DNA of 45,391 nt. Origin: CAYTAP01 sp964435775. GTDB lineage: Bacteria > Planctomycetota > Phycisphaerae > Tepidisphaerales > Tepidisphaeraceae. Made by a program: the position numbers and the translations under genes. The stretch covers positions 1-45,391 of the forward strand of contig CAYTAP010000012.1 of assembly GCA_964435775.1 (NCBI GenBank), in the 5' to 3' direction. Shown here one piece after another: positions 34,301 to 43,041 of the stretch. Under the pieces are notes generated by a model, which worked only from the letters and a program-made list of their open reading frames with translations, was not told the DNA's origin and did not search any database. Position 1 is the stretch's first letter. Each line of letters opens with the position of its first letter.

Positions 34301-34619
34301 TGATGTTGCGCTGCGACGCCTCCGGCGAGGCCTGCCCTCGCGCCTGCTGCAAGAGCCGGATCACCCGCTCCATGTCCTTTGCCGAGAGCTGCCCCAATAC
34401 GCCGCGAATCGCCCGCAACGTTTTGACATCCTGTCCATCCCCCAGCCCATTGCGCTGAAACTCCCCGATGATCGATTCAATCCGGTCTCCAATCTGCTGC
34501 GTCTGCGTGCGGATCTGCTGCTGGCCGCTTTCCTGCTCGCGCACCTGTTCCAACGTGGGCGCCGCCAGAGCGGAACCCGCAACCAGCATGGCCGACGCAA
34601 TGAAAATCGTGCATTTCAT
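31353..34619 (-). CDS. Large exported Q/A/K-rich coiled-coil protein of the MoxR operon
   Basis: The 1088-residue protein starts with a signal peptide (MKCTIFIASAMLVAGSALAA). Almost all of the rest is predicted helical and rich in Gln, Ala, Lys, Glu and Asp, with long heptad stretches from about residue 150. The middle (about 550-750) is low-complexity, with repeated EQ/KADQ/KQDEQ blocks. The last 35 residues are more ordered: YLGLPARDRQAIQQSQKEKY and QYLRNL, a conserved tail I associate with planctomycete proteins of this operon. It may form a fibrous periplasmic scaffold. The ATGA overlap couples it to the alpha-toroid gene. The low-complexity middle makes homology claims unreliable. Confidence 0.8.
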   Translation of the reverse strand: MKCTIFIASAMLVAGSALAAPTLEQVREQESGQQQIRTQTQQIGDRIESIIGEFQRNGLGDGQDVKTLRAIRGVLGQLSAKDMERVIRLLQQARGQASPEASQRNITDAYAAQKDVIGQLRQLLIEYQRQQELFELSTRFKELAERQHVNMKSAVSLARDAGTKPLEQWLVDQKSSLQVQLSEQSSLNTEVGQAMVVLQAATQAAGSAGPTGERLKQALQTASQNRLTESVASAGDDLRQGSLFRAATNEKNARDQLREMARLIAPPLDRVGALKQSLAALDQHIEAQKKVNEASAALSNKRPDVTPVAEKQADVVDRTDLTRKDLTPLVPGAAENVKAAEEKMQQVRAALAKRDKDQAIQQGAEAAAKLEQARDVLKQELAKAEQKRNQAEQPRDAVAALKSLQEQVRQLIKDQTALADTTKSAQSDPAKLHTQSAPQASLKENTRAAQREAATQSPEALKSLGEAASKMEDAAKTLADDTQPQKAVRPQQEALASLRKAESQLTQELAKKEQAQKDLAQMQKARDELAKAIKQQEDVKADTSRQVAREQAEQKKPVTPDEAEKPAAKDAAQAKADARPEAPKPVEKPGDAQQPSQQAKADQPKQDDENAMEEQRADEPKNTAQKKPDEQKVAEQMKAEDQKTAQQPKQDEQQLAKQQKQDDQKAAEQLAKAQKQAAEQTEDAKNQLPKGADDAQAALAKAQQNMQKATEKLNKPDPKAAQPDQQKAMDNLQQAKKTLDEKIQDLQKELRTPPDPTERMNDLAKALDQAQEDLDKAMDQVTPPNPQQQAMEDLQKKQQELAEEIKKASQEQAQAPDEKAPEKATENAPEKAALENAQAAAEKASQELAANDPGNAAKAMKAAEDAMKDAQKKRGGNGGAGPGTPGGLAGKQAELRKAAEALAKAMPPTDLAAAADALGDVARKVSSATADYKDPLPPAVDQALDQAQEQLSQAATTADARDAAKAAEHAEQAQQALTQAKAALQVAQKEMANAPAIARGANQQPTPPNMNEEQLAVNGGTGDRKRIDGDGRIEGGERNNAGNSTSSYLGLPARDRQAIQQSQKEKYPAEYAPMVEQYLRNLSDQSQR

Positions 34620-34699
34620 ATCATGACTCCCGGAGGCCCATGCCTCCGCTCAATCATTTTCATTCCCACCGCCGCATCAGCGGTTCGCAACCGCTGTTC

Positions 34700-37027
34700 T
34701 CATTTCGGCTCCGCGTGACCCGTCAACGCATTGCCCAACCTGAGATTCAACTGCTCCTGGGATTCGCTGATTGTATGAAGCTGTTCCCAGTTGTTTCCAA
34801 GCCGCGTGAACAACTCACGCCGCTTTTCCTCCGCCGTCACCACGCTGATTTGAAAGTGGTCGCTCATCACAACGCCAGGTCCGGTGACGTTGTTGTTGTC
34901 CTCCGCCTCCAGCCACCATTCGATGACCGACCCGGGTTCCACCTTGAGGTCCTTGATCGACCAGTCGTATCGGCCATGAACACTTCGCGGCTGACCATCC
35001 AGGTCCAGCGCGATCGTATGAATCCCGGCATTCGCATCCTTTGGAACCGGATGGACCAGCGCGTTGAGCTCAACCACCGACAACGCCACATTATAGATGC
35101 GAACGTCATCCACATCGCCATTGAAGTAGTCTCCGGCGCCTTTCGCGCCCCCGATGCACAGATCGCCTTCCCCGTCCCCATCGATCGCCGCCCGCTCGAG
35201 GATCTGTTGGCCATCGACATAGAGCCGCAACTTCCCGGCCGTTCCATCCTGCACCATCGCCACCAAGTGCCATCCCGGCGTCGATTTGACGGGGCTGATC
35301 ATGCTCCCGTTGTTCCCCGCAACCCATTCGTTGTTGTTGTTCAGCCATATTCCATACCACGAGCCACGGTCCCGCGATTTCGCCACCACCGCCGCCCATC
35401 GCCCCCTGGGGGGCGCTTTGACATTGACCCACGCCGTCAGTGTGAAGCTCTGCCCCGAATTGAACCGCAGGTCCGGCGAATCCGGCACGACGGCACGGGC
35501 CTTCTTGCCATCAAACGCCAAGGCGCCCCCCATCTTTCCCGTGGTCCACGCCGCCCCTTCCTCCAGGTATCCATCATGCCCATTGCCCGAGCTGTCCTTG
35601 ATCACCGCCGAGGTTCCGCCCTCGTCCAGCTTGAGCTCAAGAATCGGCGCGCGCTCATCGGGCGTGGCATTCTTCAGCTTGTATTTGAGCGACACCTTCG
35701 CCAGTCCATAGTCATCGGCCGCGTCAAACCCGATCACCGCCGTCGCACTTGGCGTCAGCAGGTCTTCGGCGCGATCCGGATGGGTGATGTGCAGCGTCGG
35801 CGGTTTGTCCGGGATGAGATCGATCCGATACACCGCCGGGTTTTGCGAGGTCAAGCCATAGTCATCCACGAGATGGACGGAAAACCCCGTTGTGCCCTTG
35901 GGCAGGGGGATCGAATCCTCCTTTCCGTCGCGGACCGTCAACTTTGTCGCATCGTCCATATCCGCGCTCAATGGGAAATCCAGCTCCGACCCATGAAGGT
36001 GAATGTGGTTGTTCGGCCCGTTGAGGCTGTTCGTCGCCCTCACTTTCTTGTTGGCGATGACGTGAATCTTCAGCCGGCTCCCGGCCAGCAGGCTCAAATC
36101 GCCTGTCGATCGCCGAACGGATTCAAGCTGTGTATAGGGAGGATACACTTGCCGGCAGTCGAGCGACGCCACCGCCGGTCGATCCACCGCCTTGATGGTG
36201 AACGGCTTGCTGTGTCCATCATTGAGCCAAACCGTATAGGTGAAACTGTCCTGCACATTGTCCAAGTGCGTTACATAATGATCGCGCGCATCCAGGTCGC
36301 GTTTCATTTCAAAGTTCTGATCCGCTCGGGCTTCACCGTTCGTGTATCGCATCTCCACGCGCCCCGCCCGGGGCGTCACGCCATGCGCCACCGCCAGCAG
36401 ATCCACCGCCTCCCCCTTGGCGATCACCTTGTCCCCCGACAGCACCTCCACCCTGGTCTTGCGCGGCACGTCCACGCCCGGCACGAGGAAGGCCCGTTTG
36501 AGCAGGGCGACCGCGTTCTCGCCGCCCATTGCCATTCCCGCCAGACCCAGGACCACGACCAGCAGCGCCAGCGCCGCCGTTCGCAGCATCGCATCCGGCT
36601 TGACGAGGCGTCGAAAATCCTTGTCCTGCGCGATCGTTTCGGTTTCCCTGACCAGCGCCCTGACCATGCCAACCGATACGCCGGCGCCAATCGCATCAGC
36701 GCGGATGAATTGCACGGTTGAAATCAGCCGCGTGCGGAAGTCGGGCTCCTCCCGCTCGACCCAGAGCGCCAACTCCTCATCATCCGGCCCGCACACAATC
36801 GGCTTGGCCGCATAGCGGATCAGGATGTAGACAACCACCGCCGCATTGATCGCCAGCGCGACCGTTCTGGCCGCCAACGGCAATTCCCGCCACCAGTCCA
36901 CCAGCATCTCCGCCGCGAGGATGATGACCGCCATGCCGATCGCCGCCGCGATCGCGGTCGTCAACACGATGCTGACGTGCTTGCGTCTGAGGTCGGCGAG
37001 CTTTTTAAGGATTACCGTTGTGGCCAT
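34700..37027 (-). CDS. Membrane-anchored DUF4175-like protein with an internal LamG domain
   Basis: ATG at 37027 is preferred to a TTG at 37045, giving 775 residues. Two N-terminal membrane helices (about 16-40 and 47-68) and a third near 145-168 anchor a large periplasmic part. Ig-like beta domains follow (for example VEVLSGDKVIAKGEAVDLLA and YPPYTQLES). Between about residues 459 and 657 a complete LamG/concanavalin-like domain is inserted (LELKLDEGG, SFTLTAWVN, LRLYVDGQQI, GDVDDVRIYN). It splits the beta domain that resumes with GIHTIALDLDG and EPGSVIEWWLEAEDNN. LamG domains usually bind glycans or proteins. It lies between the VWA and coiled-coil genes of the MoxR operon. Confidence 0.75.
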   Translation of the reverse strand: MATTVILKKLADLRRKHVSIVLTTAIAAAIGMAVIILAAEMLVDWWRELPLAARTVALAINAAVVVYILIRYAAKPIVCGPDDEELALWVEREEPDFRTRLISTVQFIRADAIGAGVSVGMVRALVRETETIAQDKDFRRLVKPDAMLRTAALALLVVVLGLAGMAMGGENAVALLKRAFLVPGVDVPRKTRVEVLSGDKVIAKGEAVDLLAVAHGVTPRAGRVEMRYTNGEARADQNFEMKRDLDARDHYVTHLDNVQDSFTYTVWLNDGHSKPFTIKAVDRPAVASLDCRQVYPPYTQLESVRRSTGDLSLLAGSRLKIHVIANKKVRATNSLNGPNNHIHLHGSELDFPLSADMDDATKLTVRDGKEDSIPLPKGTTGFSVHLVDDYGLTSQNPAVYRIDLIPDKPPTLHITHPDRAEDLLTPSATAVIGFDAADDYGLAKVSLKYKLKNATPDERAPILELKLDEGGTSAVIKDSSGNGHDGYLEEGAAWTTGKMGGALAFDGKKARAVVPDSPDLRFNSGQSFTLTAWVNVKAPPRGRWAAVVAKSRDRGSWYGIWLNNNNEWVAGNNGSMISPVKSTPGWHLVAMVQDGTAGKLRLYVDGQQILERAAIDGDGEGDLCIGGAKGAGDYFNGDVDDVRIYNVALSVVELNALVHPVPKDANAGIHTIALDLDGQPRSVHGRYDWSIKDLKVEPGSVIEWWLEAEDNNNVTGPGVVMSDHFQISVVTAEEKRRELFTRLGNNWEQLHTISESQEQLNLRLGNALTGHAEPK

Positions 37028-37081
37028 GGCGTCAATCCGCTTCAATTTTCATCGCGCGCGATTCATCTCCGTTGTGTCCCG

Positions 37082-39538
37082 TCACTTCAACCGGCTCATC
37101 TTCCTGAGCACCCATTCGGCGCTGACCACACCCATCAGCAGCAGAAAGTAAAATGGCGAGAAGCCAAGCTCCGATTCAGTCGTCGAACGCACGCCCCTGG
37201 CTTCCTTTTGAATCTGATCGGGCAGCGTATTCAGTGTCTCCTCGCGGAAAAACGCGCCGCCCGACGCCGTAGCCGCCTCGCGCATCAGCTTTTCCTGCAT
37301 CGCTGTTTCCGCCAGTTCCAGCTTCGGCTCACCCACGGTGAAGTTGAGCTTCGTCTCTGCGTCGCGCTCCAGCCAGAATGAGTAGTCGCCGGCCACCGGC
37401 GCGATGAACTCCGTGCGATACATCCCCGGCTGCTCGGCGATCCCGCGCAGGATCACAGCCTGCGGTGATTGAGTCCCGGCCTGGTAAAACGCCTTCATGC
37501 TCGGTTCCGTCACCGGCTGAAAGCTCTCATTGTACAACCGCGCGTAAATGGTGACCTTATCAAACGCCACATAATTCTGACGATCCGCCGTCAGTTGTGT
37601 CCGTTTTGATCCCGCCCCCAGCAGTTTCGGCAGGCTCAGCCGCTGGACGATCTGTCCCCAGAAGGTGGTGTAGGCCGTTTCGCCTCCGTTGTTTCTCCAG
37701 CGCCAGGTATTGTCCGTCCCCACATACAACACCTGCCCCATCCCATATTGCTGCAGCGCGATGACCGGCATCTTGCCAAAGCGGGACGCCTTGCCCGGAT
37801 CACCATCGACGATCAGCACCTGCGCCGCGGGTTTGGCTCGCGCGACGGTCGCATCCCAAAAAATCGGGGGGAGCTTCGACCAGAACGCCTGGCTTTCCTC
37901 CTGTTTGTCGCTCAGGCGCAGCATGGTTGATTGTTCGCCCGCGGGGGTCAGTTCCAAACGCAGCGGCTTGTCGGCGATGTCGCCCGCCGCGCCCGCGATG
38001 GCCGCCGCCCCAGACGCCACCTCCACCGGCAGCATCTGCTCAATGGGCGTCCTTGCATAGGCGGCCGGTCCGAATCGCCGCCCCGCGATCATCAGCATCC
38101 CACCCCCCAGCTTCGAGACAAACTCCCTGATCACATCAAGCTGCCCCTTGCTGAACGTCTTCGGATCCACATCCCCCAGGATGAGCAGATCATAATCCGC
38201 CAGTTCCTTGGCCGATTCGGGGAACTTCGGCAGGTAGGGCGTCTGGTCGCCCTGGGAAATCCCCGGATCCGCCTCGAGCAGCACAAACTTCGCCTCAACG
38301 CGCCGATCCCGCAGGAGCAGCGCCTGCAAGTATCGAAACTCCCATCGTGGCGATTGCTCGACATAGAGCACTTTGATCTTCCCATCGATCACGCGGAGGT
38401 GCTGTGCCGTCGAGTTGTTGTCCTTGACCGCCTCATCGCTTCTCGGCTCGATCCATGCCTTCAGATCGAGCGTCTGTTCCTTCCTGGGGGCGATCTTTTT
38501 CGTCGTCACTTTCAACGGCACGATCTGTTCCCCATCCGCGAGCGTGAGCTGTTGATGAATGACCTGATCCCCCAGTTGCAGGTTGAGCGTCGCGCTTTGC
38601 CCCGCCAGCCCCTGCGACCGCACTCGCACGCTGAGCGGCACCTCATCCTCCGCGAAGACCGTCTCGGGCGCGAAAATATTGGAAACGACGATATCCCGGG
38701 GCGTCGAGATCCCCACGCCATAGAGATACAGCGGCACGCCGTTGCGCTGCGCGATCTCCGCCGCCGCGCTCAGGGGCAGTCCCGTGTTGTTCGCCCCATC
38801 GCTTGCCACCACGATTCCCGCCAGTGGCTGGCCGGATAGATCCGCCAGCACCTTTCGGATCGCATCCCCCGCCGCCGTCACGGGCGCCTTGGCATCCAGC
38901 GCATCAACCCATGCGCCATTGGACTCGCTGCCCCGACCCGGCGCCGACTCCCGCTTCGCGCCTTCCGTTTTTCCATCCCCCGCCTCCAGCGGTTTGAGTT
39001 CCCGCCCAAACGTGTAGCTCCTTACGTCATATTGCCTGCCCAGCCGCACCAGCAGGTTCATGTCGGGGTTCTTCAGAACGTCCTTGAGAAGTTCCAGCCG
39101 CGAAATCTCCTTCGTCGCATCCGACTGCTTGAGCGGCTGATCCAGTCCCTTTTGCGCATCCATCAACCCCTGCCCGATCGCCGCCCGCTTGAGGTCGGTC
39201 GCATCCGTTCTTGAATCGCGGATGTTCATCGATCCGCTTGAATCGAGCAGGAGCACAAGCGTCCGTCGAATCGTTCCCTCCAGCGTCACCGACAACACCG
39301 GCCGAAGCAGCAGAAGCAAAATGAGCAGCAAAAACACCGTCCGCAGCGCGAACAAAACCATCCGCCGCAGTGCGGTGACGGGCTCCGTGCGATAACTCCA
39401 GTAAACGCCGGCGCCCAGCGCCAGCGCGATCAGCACAAACCACCCCGGCGACAATCCCCGGAACGACAGCGACCAATCCACAATGCGCGCGGCATGGTTG
39501 ATCGGCATTCCAAAAAGATGAAGCAGTGCATTCAACAT
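37082..39538 (-). CDS. Membrane VWA-domain protein with glutamine amidotransferase-like domain
   Basis: The 818-residue protein has two N-terminal membrane helices (about 31-48 and 60-82) and then a von Willebrand A domain with the metal site DSSGS (99-103). The VWA region includes IRKVLADLSGQPLAGIVVASDGANN. A middle domain (about 385-500) with KVLYVEQSPRWEFRYLQALL and YDLLILGDVDP resembles a class I glutamine-amidotransferase fold without a visible catalytic Cys. A final membrane helix near the C-terminus (FYFLLLMGVVSAEWVLRKM) completes the BatA/BatB-like topology. VWA domains bind protein partners, and MoxR ATPases commonly act on VWA proteins; that role is inferred here. Confidence 0.82.
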   Translation of the reverse strand: MLNALLHLFGMPINHAARIVDWSLSFRGLSPGWFVLIALALGAGVYWSYRTEPVTALRRMVLFALRTVFLLLILLLLLRPVLSVTLEGTIRRTLVLLLDSSGSMNIRDSRTDATDLKRAAIGQGLMDAQKGLDQPLKQSDATKEISRLELLKDVLKNPDMNLLVRLGRQYDVRSYTFGRELKPLEAGDGKTEGAKRESAPGRGSESNGAWVDALDAKAPVTAAGDAIRKVLADLSGQPLAGIVVASDGANNTGLPLSAAAEIAQRNGVPLYLYGVGISTPRDIVVSNIFAPETVFAEDEVPLSVRVRSQGLAGQSATLNLQLGDQVIHQQLTLADGEQIVPLKVTTKKIAPRKEQTLDLKAWIEPRSDEAVKDNNSTAQHLRVIDGKIKVLYVEQSPRWEFRYLQALLLRDRRVEAKFVLLEADPGISQGDQTPYLPKFPESAKELADYDLLILGDVDPKTFSKGQLDVIREFVSKLGGGMLMIAGRRFGPAAYARTPIEQMLPVEVASGAAAIAGAAGDIADKPLRLELTPAGEQSTMLRLSDKQEESQAFWSKLPPIFWDATVARAKPAAQVLIVDGDPGKASRFGKMPVIALQQYGMGQVLYVGTDNTWRWRNNGGETAYTTFWGQIVQRLSLPKLLGAGSKRTQLTADRQNYVAFDKVTIYARLYNESFQPVTEPSMKAFYQAGTQSPQAVILRGIAEQPGMYRTEFIAPVAGDYSFWLERDAETKLNFTVGEPKLELAETAMQEKLMREAATASGGAFFREETLNTLPDQIQKEARGVRSTTESELGFSPFYFLLLMGVVSAEWVLRKMSRLK

Positions 39539-39599
39539 GAGATCGCTGTCTGTCCGATTTCGTCCGTCGTCGCGCCCATCGCCATTTCACCCATCCGCA

Positions 39600-41882
39600 T
39601 CACTTCGCCCGGCTGAACCATTGCGCCAGGAACACCTCCGCCGCTCCGAGGATCAGTGCCGCAATCGCCAATGACATCCACAATTCCGTTCCCACCCGCT
39701 CCCTGGCGATGAGCTGATCCATTTTCCCATTCTCCGGCGGCCATTTGATCACCGTCGCCACGTCCGCAAGTTCCTTCAGATCCGCCACGCCGAGCGTCGG
39801 CAGTTGCGATTCCGCCGGATCGGCCTGCGCCGCGAACTGAATCGCCGATCCACTCCCGTCTGAATCTTTCGTCACCGTCGCCGTATATCGCCCGGCCAGC
39901 GAAGTCTCCTCATAGCGCAGCATCGGCATCCCGTTCACCATCTCCACCTTTCGCAGCTCTGGAATCGCCGCTTTGGCCTCATCGTTCTTGGCGACGCCGT
40001 TCCCCGGCGCCGCCGGTCTCGTGATGTTCACATCATGCCCCAACAGGTTCGCCGGCAACTGCAGCGTCAGCGCCTGCCCCACGCGCAGGTTGAGCGCCTC
40101 ATCCTGCCGCTGAACGATCGACCCCAGCGTCCGGTAGATGAGCGGCACATACAGCCCCGGCTGCACCGCCAGCGTGTTCCACTTCGTGTCGGCGGTACTG
40201 TTGAAAAGAATGACGCGCCCAGCGCCAAACGAATGCTCCACCACCGCCGGCCTGCCGTCGGCCAGGGTTAGTATGATGCGGGTTGGCCCGATCAAATCCT
40301 GTCCGCTCGCATCGGTCGGCGGATGGTCGTTCCGAGCCGCAGGCGCATCGCCCGCCGGGGCTTGCGGCTCAGTCGGCAGCTTCAGGTCAAAATACCGGAA
40401 GAAATGCGCCGCACTCGGCCGACCCGACGCCGGATCGTTCCAGAGCGCGCTGATCGGATGCTTGAACCCCTTGTCCTGCAGCACGACAAACTGGTTCTGC
40501 TGCTGCGGATTGCCGTGCGCCTCTCCCAATCCCGCGGGCAGGATTTGCCGCTTATCGAACATCTGTGCGTTGTAGAATCCTGGAATCGTGTTTGACCCCG
40601 GAAACACGATCAACCCGCCGCCGCGCCGCAAATAGGATTCAAACCGCGACAGCAGTTCATCCGAAAAATCCGCCACATCCGCGATGAACACCGCGTCAAA
40701 CTGATCCAGTTGCACCCCCGGCAGCTCGGCCGGTTGAATCGTCGTCGCTTTCACGAAGTATGAATCCCGCTGTGCCGCCGGCACCGGCAATAGCGCATTG
40801 CGAAGGAAGAACGTCGCCGAATCACGCGCTTCGGTTCCCACATGCCCATCGACGAGCAGGACGTTGATCGAGCTGATCGCCCTCACCGCGATCGTTCGCC
40901 GGTCGTCCGCCGGCACGCGGTCGGTGGGGATGAACGCCGTCACCGTGTGGTAACTCTTCGTGCGAAAGCGCGCGGTCATCGCCACACTTTTCGATTGACC
41001 CGCCGGGATCGCGTCGATCACCGCCTCGTCGCTGGGCGCTTGTTCATCCACCTTCAACGCCACGCGCACATTCGTCGCCTCGCTCGTTCCATAGTTGGTC
41101 ACCTGCACCTCAAAACCGAGCGCCCGGTTGACCGGCGCCAATCCACTCGTCAACCGCAATTCCGACACCCCCAGGTTTCGTGTCTCCTCATCCCCCACAA
41201 GAATCAGATGCGTATGCACATCCCGCCTGGCGTCGTCCAGCGCATCATGAATGGCGTCCATCCCCCGAAACCCCAGCCGCTGCCCATCGGTGATCAGGTA
41301 AAACTCTTTGCGCATCGCCGTGGACTGCTTGAGAATATCCAGCGCCCGCCGCACCGCCGGCTGCATGTCCGTGCCGCGGTCGGATCGCGTCGCTTCATGG
41401 ATCATTTTCCGCGCCAGGTTCAAGTCGCGCGTCGGCTCGGGAATCACCCCTTTGACCACATCCGACGCCATCAGCACCGCCACGCTTGATCCCGACGGCA
41501 GCGCGTTGATCGTTTGTTCCGCCGCCGCCTTCGCCTCATCAAACCGCGACCCCGCGCCGGTTGTTTGCGACATGCTCGCCGAATCGTCGAGCGCCACGAC
41601 CGCCGTCACCTGCGCCTGCCCAAACCATCCCGACGCCGACGACGACTGAATCGCCGGCCGCGCCAACGCCAGCGCCAAGAGCGCCACGATCGCGCACCGC
41701 AGCAGCAACAGCAGCAGATCCTCGATCCGAAGCCGCCGCTGATTCCGCTCCACCGCCTGTTGCAAAAACCGCATCGCCGCCCAGGTCACGCGCTGAAACT
41801 TTCGCTTGTTCAGCAGGTGAATGATGATCGGCACGGCCACCGCCGCCAGACCGAAGAGCATGAATGGGTTGAGGAAGGCCAT
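39600..41882 (-). CDS. BatA-domain membrane protein with VWA domain
   Basis: The 760-residue protein begins MAFLNPFMLFGLAAVAVPII and HLLNKRKFQRVTWAAMRFL, the BatA N-terminal region (PF07584), with a second helix LLLLLLRCAIVALLALALAR. The VWA domain has LDDSASMS (metal site D99, S101, S103). A later segment, VLLVDGHVGTEARDSATFF and FDAVFIADVADF, looks like a GATase-type domain. A C-terminal helix (MSLAIAALILGAAEVFLAQW) closes it. BatA proteins are linked to aerotolerance in Bacteroides. It lies 61 bp before the next VWA gene in the same operon, and its upstream region contains heptamer arrays. Confidence 0.88.
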   Translation of the reverse strand: MAFLNPFMLFGLAAVAVPIIIHLLNKRKFQRVTWAAMRFLQQAVERNQRRLRIEDLLLLLLRCAIVALLALALARPAIQSSSASGWFGQAQVTAVVALDDSASMSQTTGAGSRFDEAKAAAEQTINALPSGSSVAVLMASDVVKGVIPEPTRDLNLARKMIHEATRSDRGTDMQPAVRRALDILKQSTAMRKEFYLITDGQRLGFRGMDAIHDALDDARRDVHTHLILVGDEETRNLGVSELRLTSGLAPVNRALGFEVQVTNYGTSEATNVRVALKVDEQAPSDEAVIDAIPAGQSKSVAMTARFRTKSYHTVTAFIPTDRVPADDRRTIAVRAISSINVLLVDGHVGTEARDSATFFLRNALLPVPAAQRDSYFVKATTIQPAELPGVQLDQFDAVFIADVADFSDELLSRFESYLRRGGGLIVFPGSNTIPGFYNAQMFDKRQILPAGLGEAHGNPQQQNQFVVLQDKGFKHPISALWNDPASGRPSAAHFFRYFDLKLPTEPQAPAGDAPAARNDHPPTDASGQDLIGPTRIILTLADGRPAVVEHSFGAGRVILFNSTADTKWNTLAVQPGLYVPLIYRTLGSIVQRQDEALNLRVGQALTLQLPANLLGHDVNITRPAAPGNGVAKNDEAKAAIPELRKVEMVNGMPMLRYEETSLAGRYTATVTKDSDGSGSAIQFAAQADPAESQLPTLGVADLKELADVATVIKWPPENGKMDQLIARERVGTELWMSLAIAALILGAAEVFLAQWFSRAK

Positions 41883-41894
41883 GGGGCTAGCAGA

Positions 41895-41922
41895 AAGGAT
41901 GAAGGATGAAGGATGAAGGATG
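41895..41922. repeat. Heptamer array (AAGGATG, 4 perfect units)
   Basis: Four identical AAGGATG units lie 12 bp upstream of the BatA-like start codon on the opposite reading sense. An inverted partner array lies at 42013-42047. Confidence 0.95.
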
Positions 41923-42012
41923 AATCAGATCAAACGCGCGCCGCCTAAATCCGTAAAACCGCGATGGTGTCAATGCTTCTGTCCATATATTTCGATGATT
42001 GATATTGCCTGC

Positions 42013-42047
42013 CATCCTTCATCCCTCATCCTTCATCCTTCATCCTT
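42013..42047. repeat. Heptamer array (CATCCTT, 5 units)
   Basis: Five CATCCTT units (one CATCCCT) end 6 bp from the DUF58 stop codon. They are the reverse complement of the array at 41895-41922; the two could pair into a long stem in the operon transcript. Confidence 0.95.
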
Positions 42048-42053
42048 ACTCCG

Positions 42054-42971
42054 TCACCTCGCCGTCGTTCGGTGTCGAAACGCCAGATATTCCCCCAGCA
42101 CTTCATGCAGCGGGCGCGCGGTGTTCGCCAGGACATAATGACAATTCTGCCGCTCGCACCCTTCGCGGATGCGATCGCAAAACGCCTTCACCTCCCGCAA
42201 ATAGCTTTTGCGAATGTCATGCGGCCGCGTCATGAGCTTGGGAATGTTCTCCAGCCCCTCGAACTCCACCATCCCGTCAAACGGAAACTCCAGCTCATAC
42301 GGGTCCATCGTGTGAATGACGATCACCTCGTTGCCGCCGAAGCGCAGGTGCTGAATGCCCTCCAGGATCGCCTGCTCATCGTCGAAAAGGTCGCTGATCA
42401 GCATGACCAGACCCCTTCTGCGAATTTGCCCGGCCATTTCATGCAGCACCCTGGCGATGTTCGTCTGATCCGTCGGATTGAATCCCGCCAATTGGCGCAG
42501 GATGTTGTGCAGCGATGACAGGTTTCCCGTTCGCGGCACATATTGCTTCAGCTCCGCATCAAAAATCCCCACCGCCACCGCATCCCGCTGATGGAGGATG
42601 ACATAACACAAGCACGCGGCGATCTGTCTCCCGTAATCCAGCTTGCTCAATTTGCCCGAGGCATATTTCATCGACTCGCTGCCATCGAGGAGCACATGCG
42701 CGACGTAGTTCGTCTCCTGCTCGTATTGCTTGAGGTAATACCGGTCGGTTTTCCCCAGCACCTTCCAATCCAGGTGCCGGATGTCGTCGCCGGGCACATA
42801 TTCGCGGTGCTGCGTGAACTCGATCGCGAACCCGCGAAACGGCGACTTGTGCTCCCCCGACAGGAACCCTTCCACCACATACCGCGCCTGCAGCCCGAGC
42901 GCCTCGGCCTGCGAAATCGTCTCGGCATCCAGCAAGGCGTGACTTTGTTGATCGGCGGATTTCTTGGCCAT
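42054..42971 (-). CDS. DUF58 domain protein
   Basis: The start at 42971 has GGGGAG upstream; a longer frame to 43058 runs into the moxR end and is less likely. The 305-residue protein has REYVPGDDIRHLDWKVLGKT (56-75), the DUF58 signature, followed by a VWA-like core with LLDGSESM (D96, S98, S100) and LVMLISDLFDDEQ. No membrane helix is seen, so this is the cytosolic type. DUF58 proteins almost always accompany MoxR ATPases and are thought to be their adaptor or substrate. It starts 70 bp after moxR. Confidence 0.93.
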   Translation of the reverse strand: MAKKSADQQSHALLDAETISQAEALGLQARYVVEGFLSGEHKSPFRGFAIEFTQHREYVPGDDIRHLDWKVLGKTDRYYLKQYEQETNYVAHVLLDGSESMKYASGKLSKLDYGRQIAACLCYVILHQRDAVAVGIFDAELKQYVPRTGNLSSLHNILRQLAGFNPTDQTNIARVLHEMAGQIRRRGLVMLISDLFDDEQAILEGIQHLRFGGNEVIVIHTMDPYELEFPFDGMVEFEGLENIPKLMTRPHDIRKSYLREVKAFCDRIREGCERQNCHYVLANTARPLHEVLGEYLAFRHRTTAR

Positions 42972-43041
42972 CGGATATTTCTCCCCCTGGGTGAGTGAAG
43001 GTGTTCTGTTACGCCATCCTTGGCGACGGATGCCGCGCCGC

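Noticed and set aside
34640..36721. 693-aa open frame on the plus strand
   Set aside because: It is antisense to the LamG-containing membrane protein, is rich in Arg/His/Pro/Gln as expected of a GC-rich shadow frame, and has no family motif.
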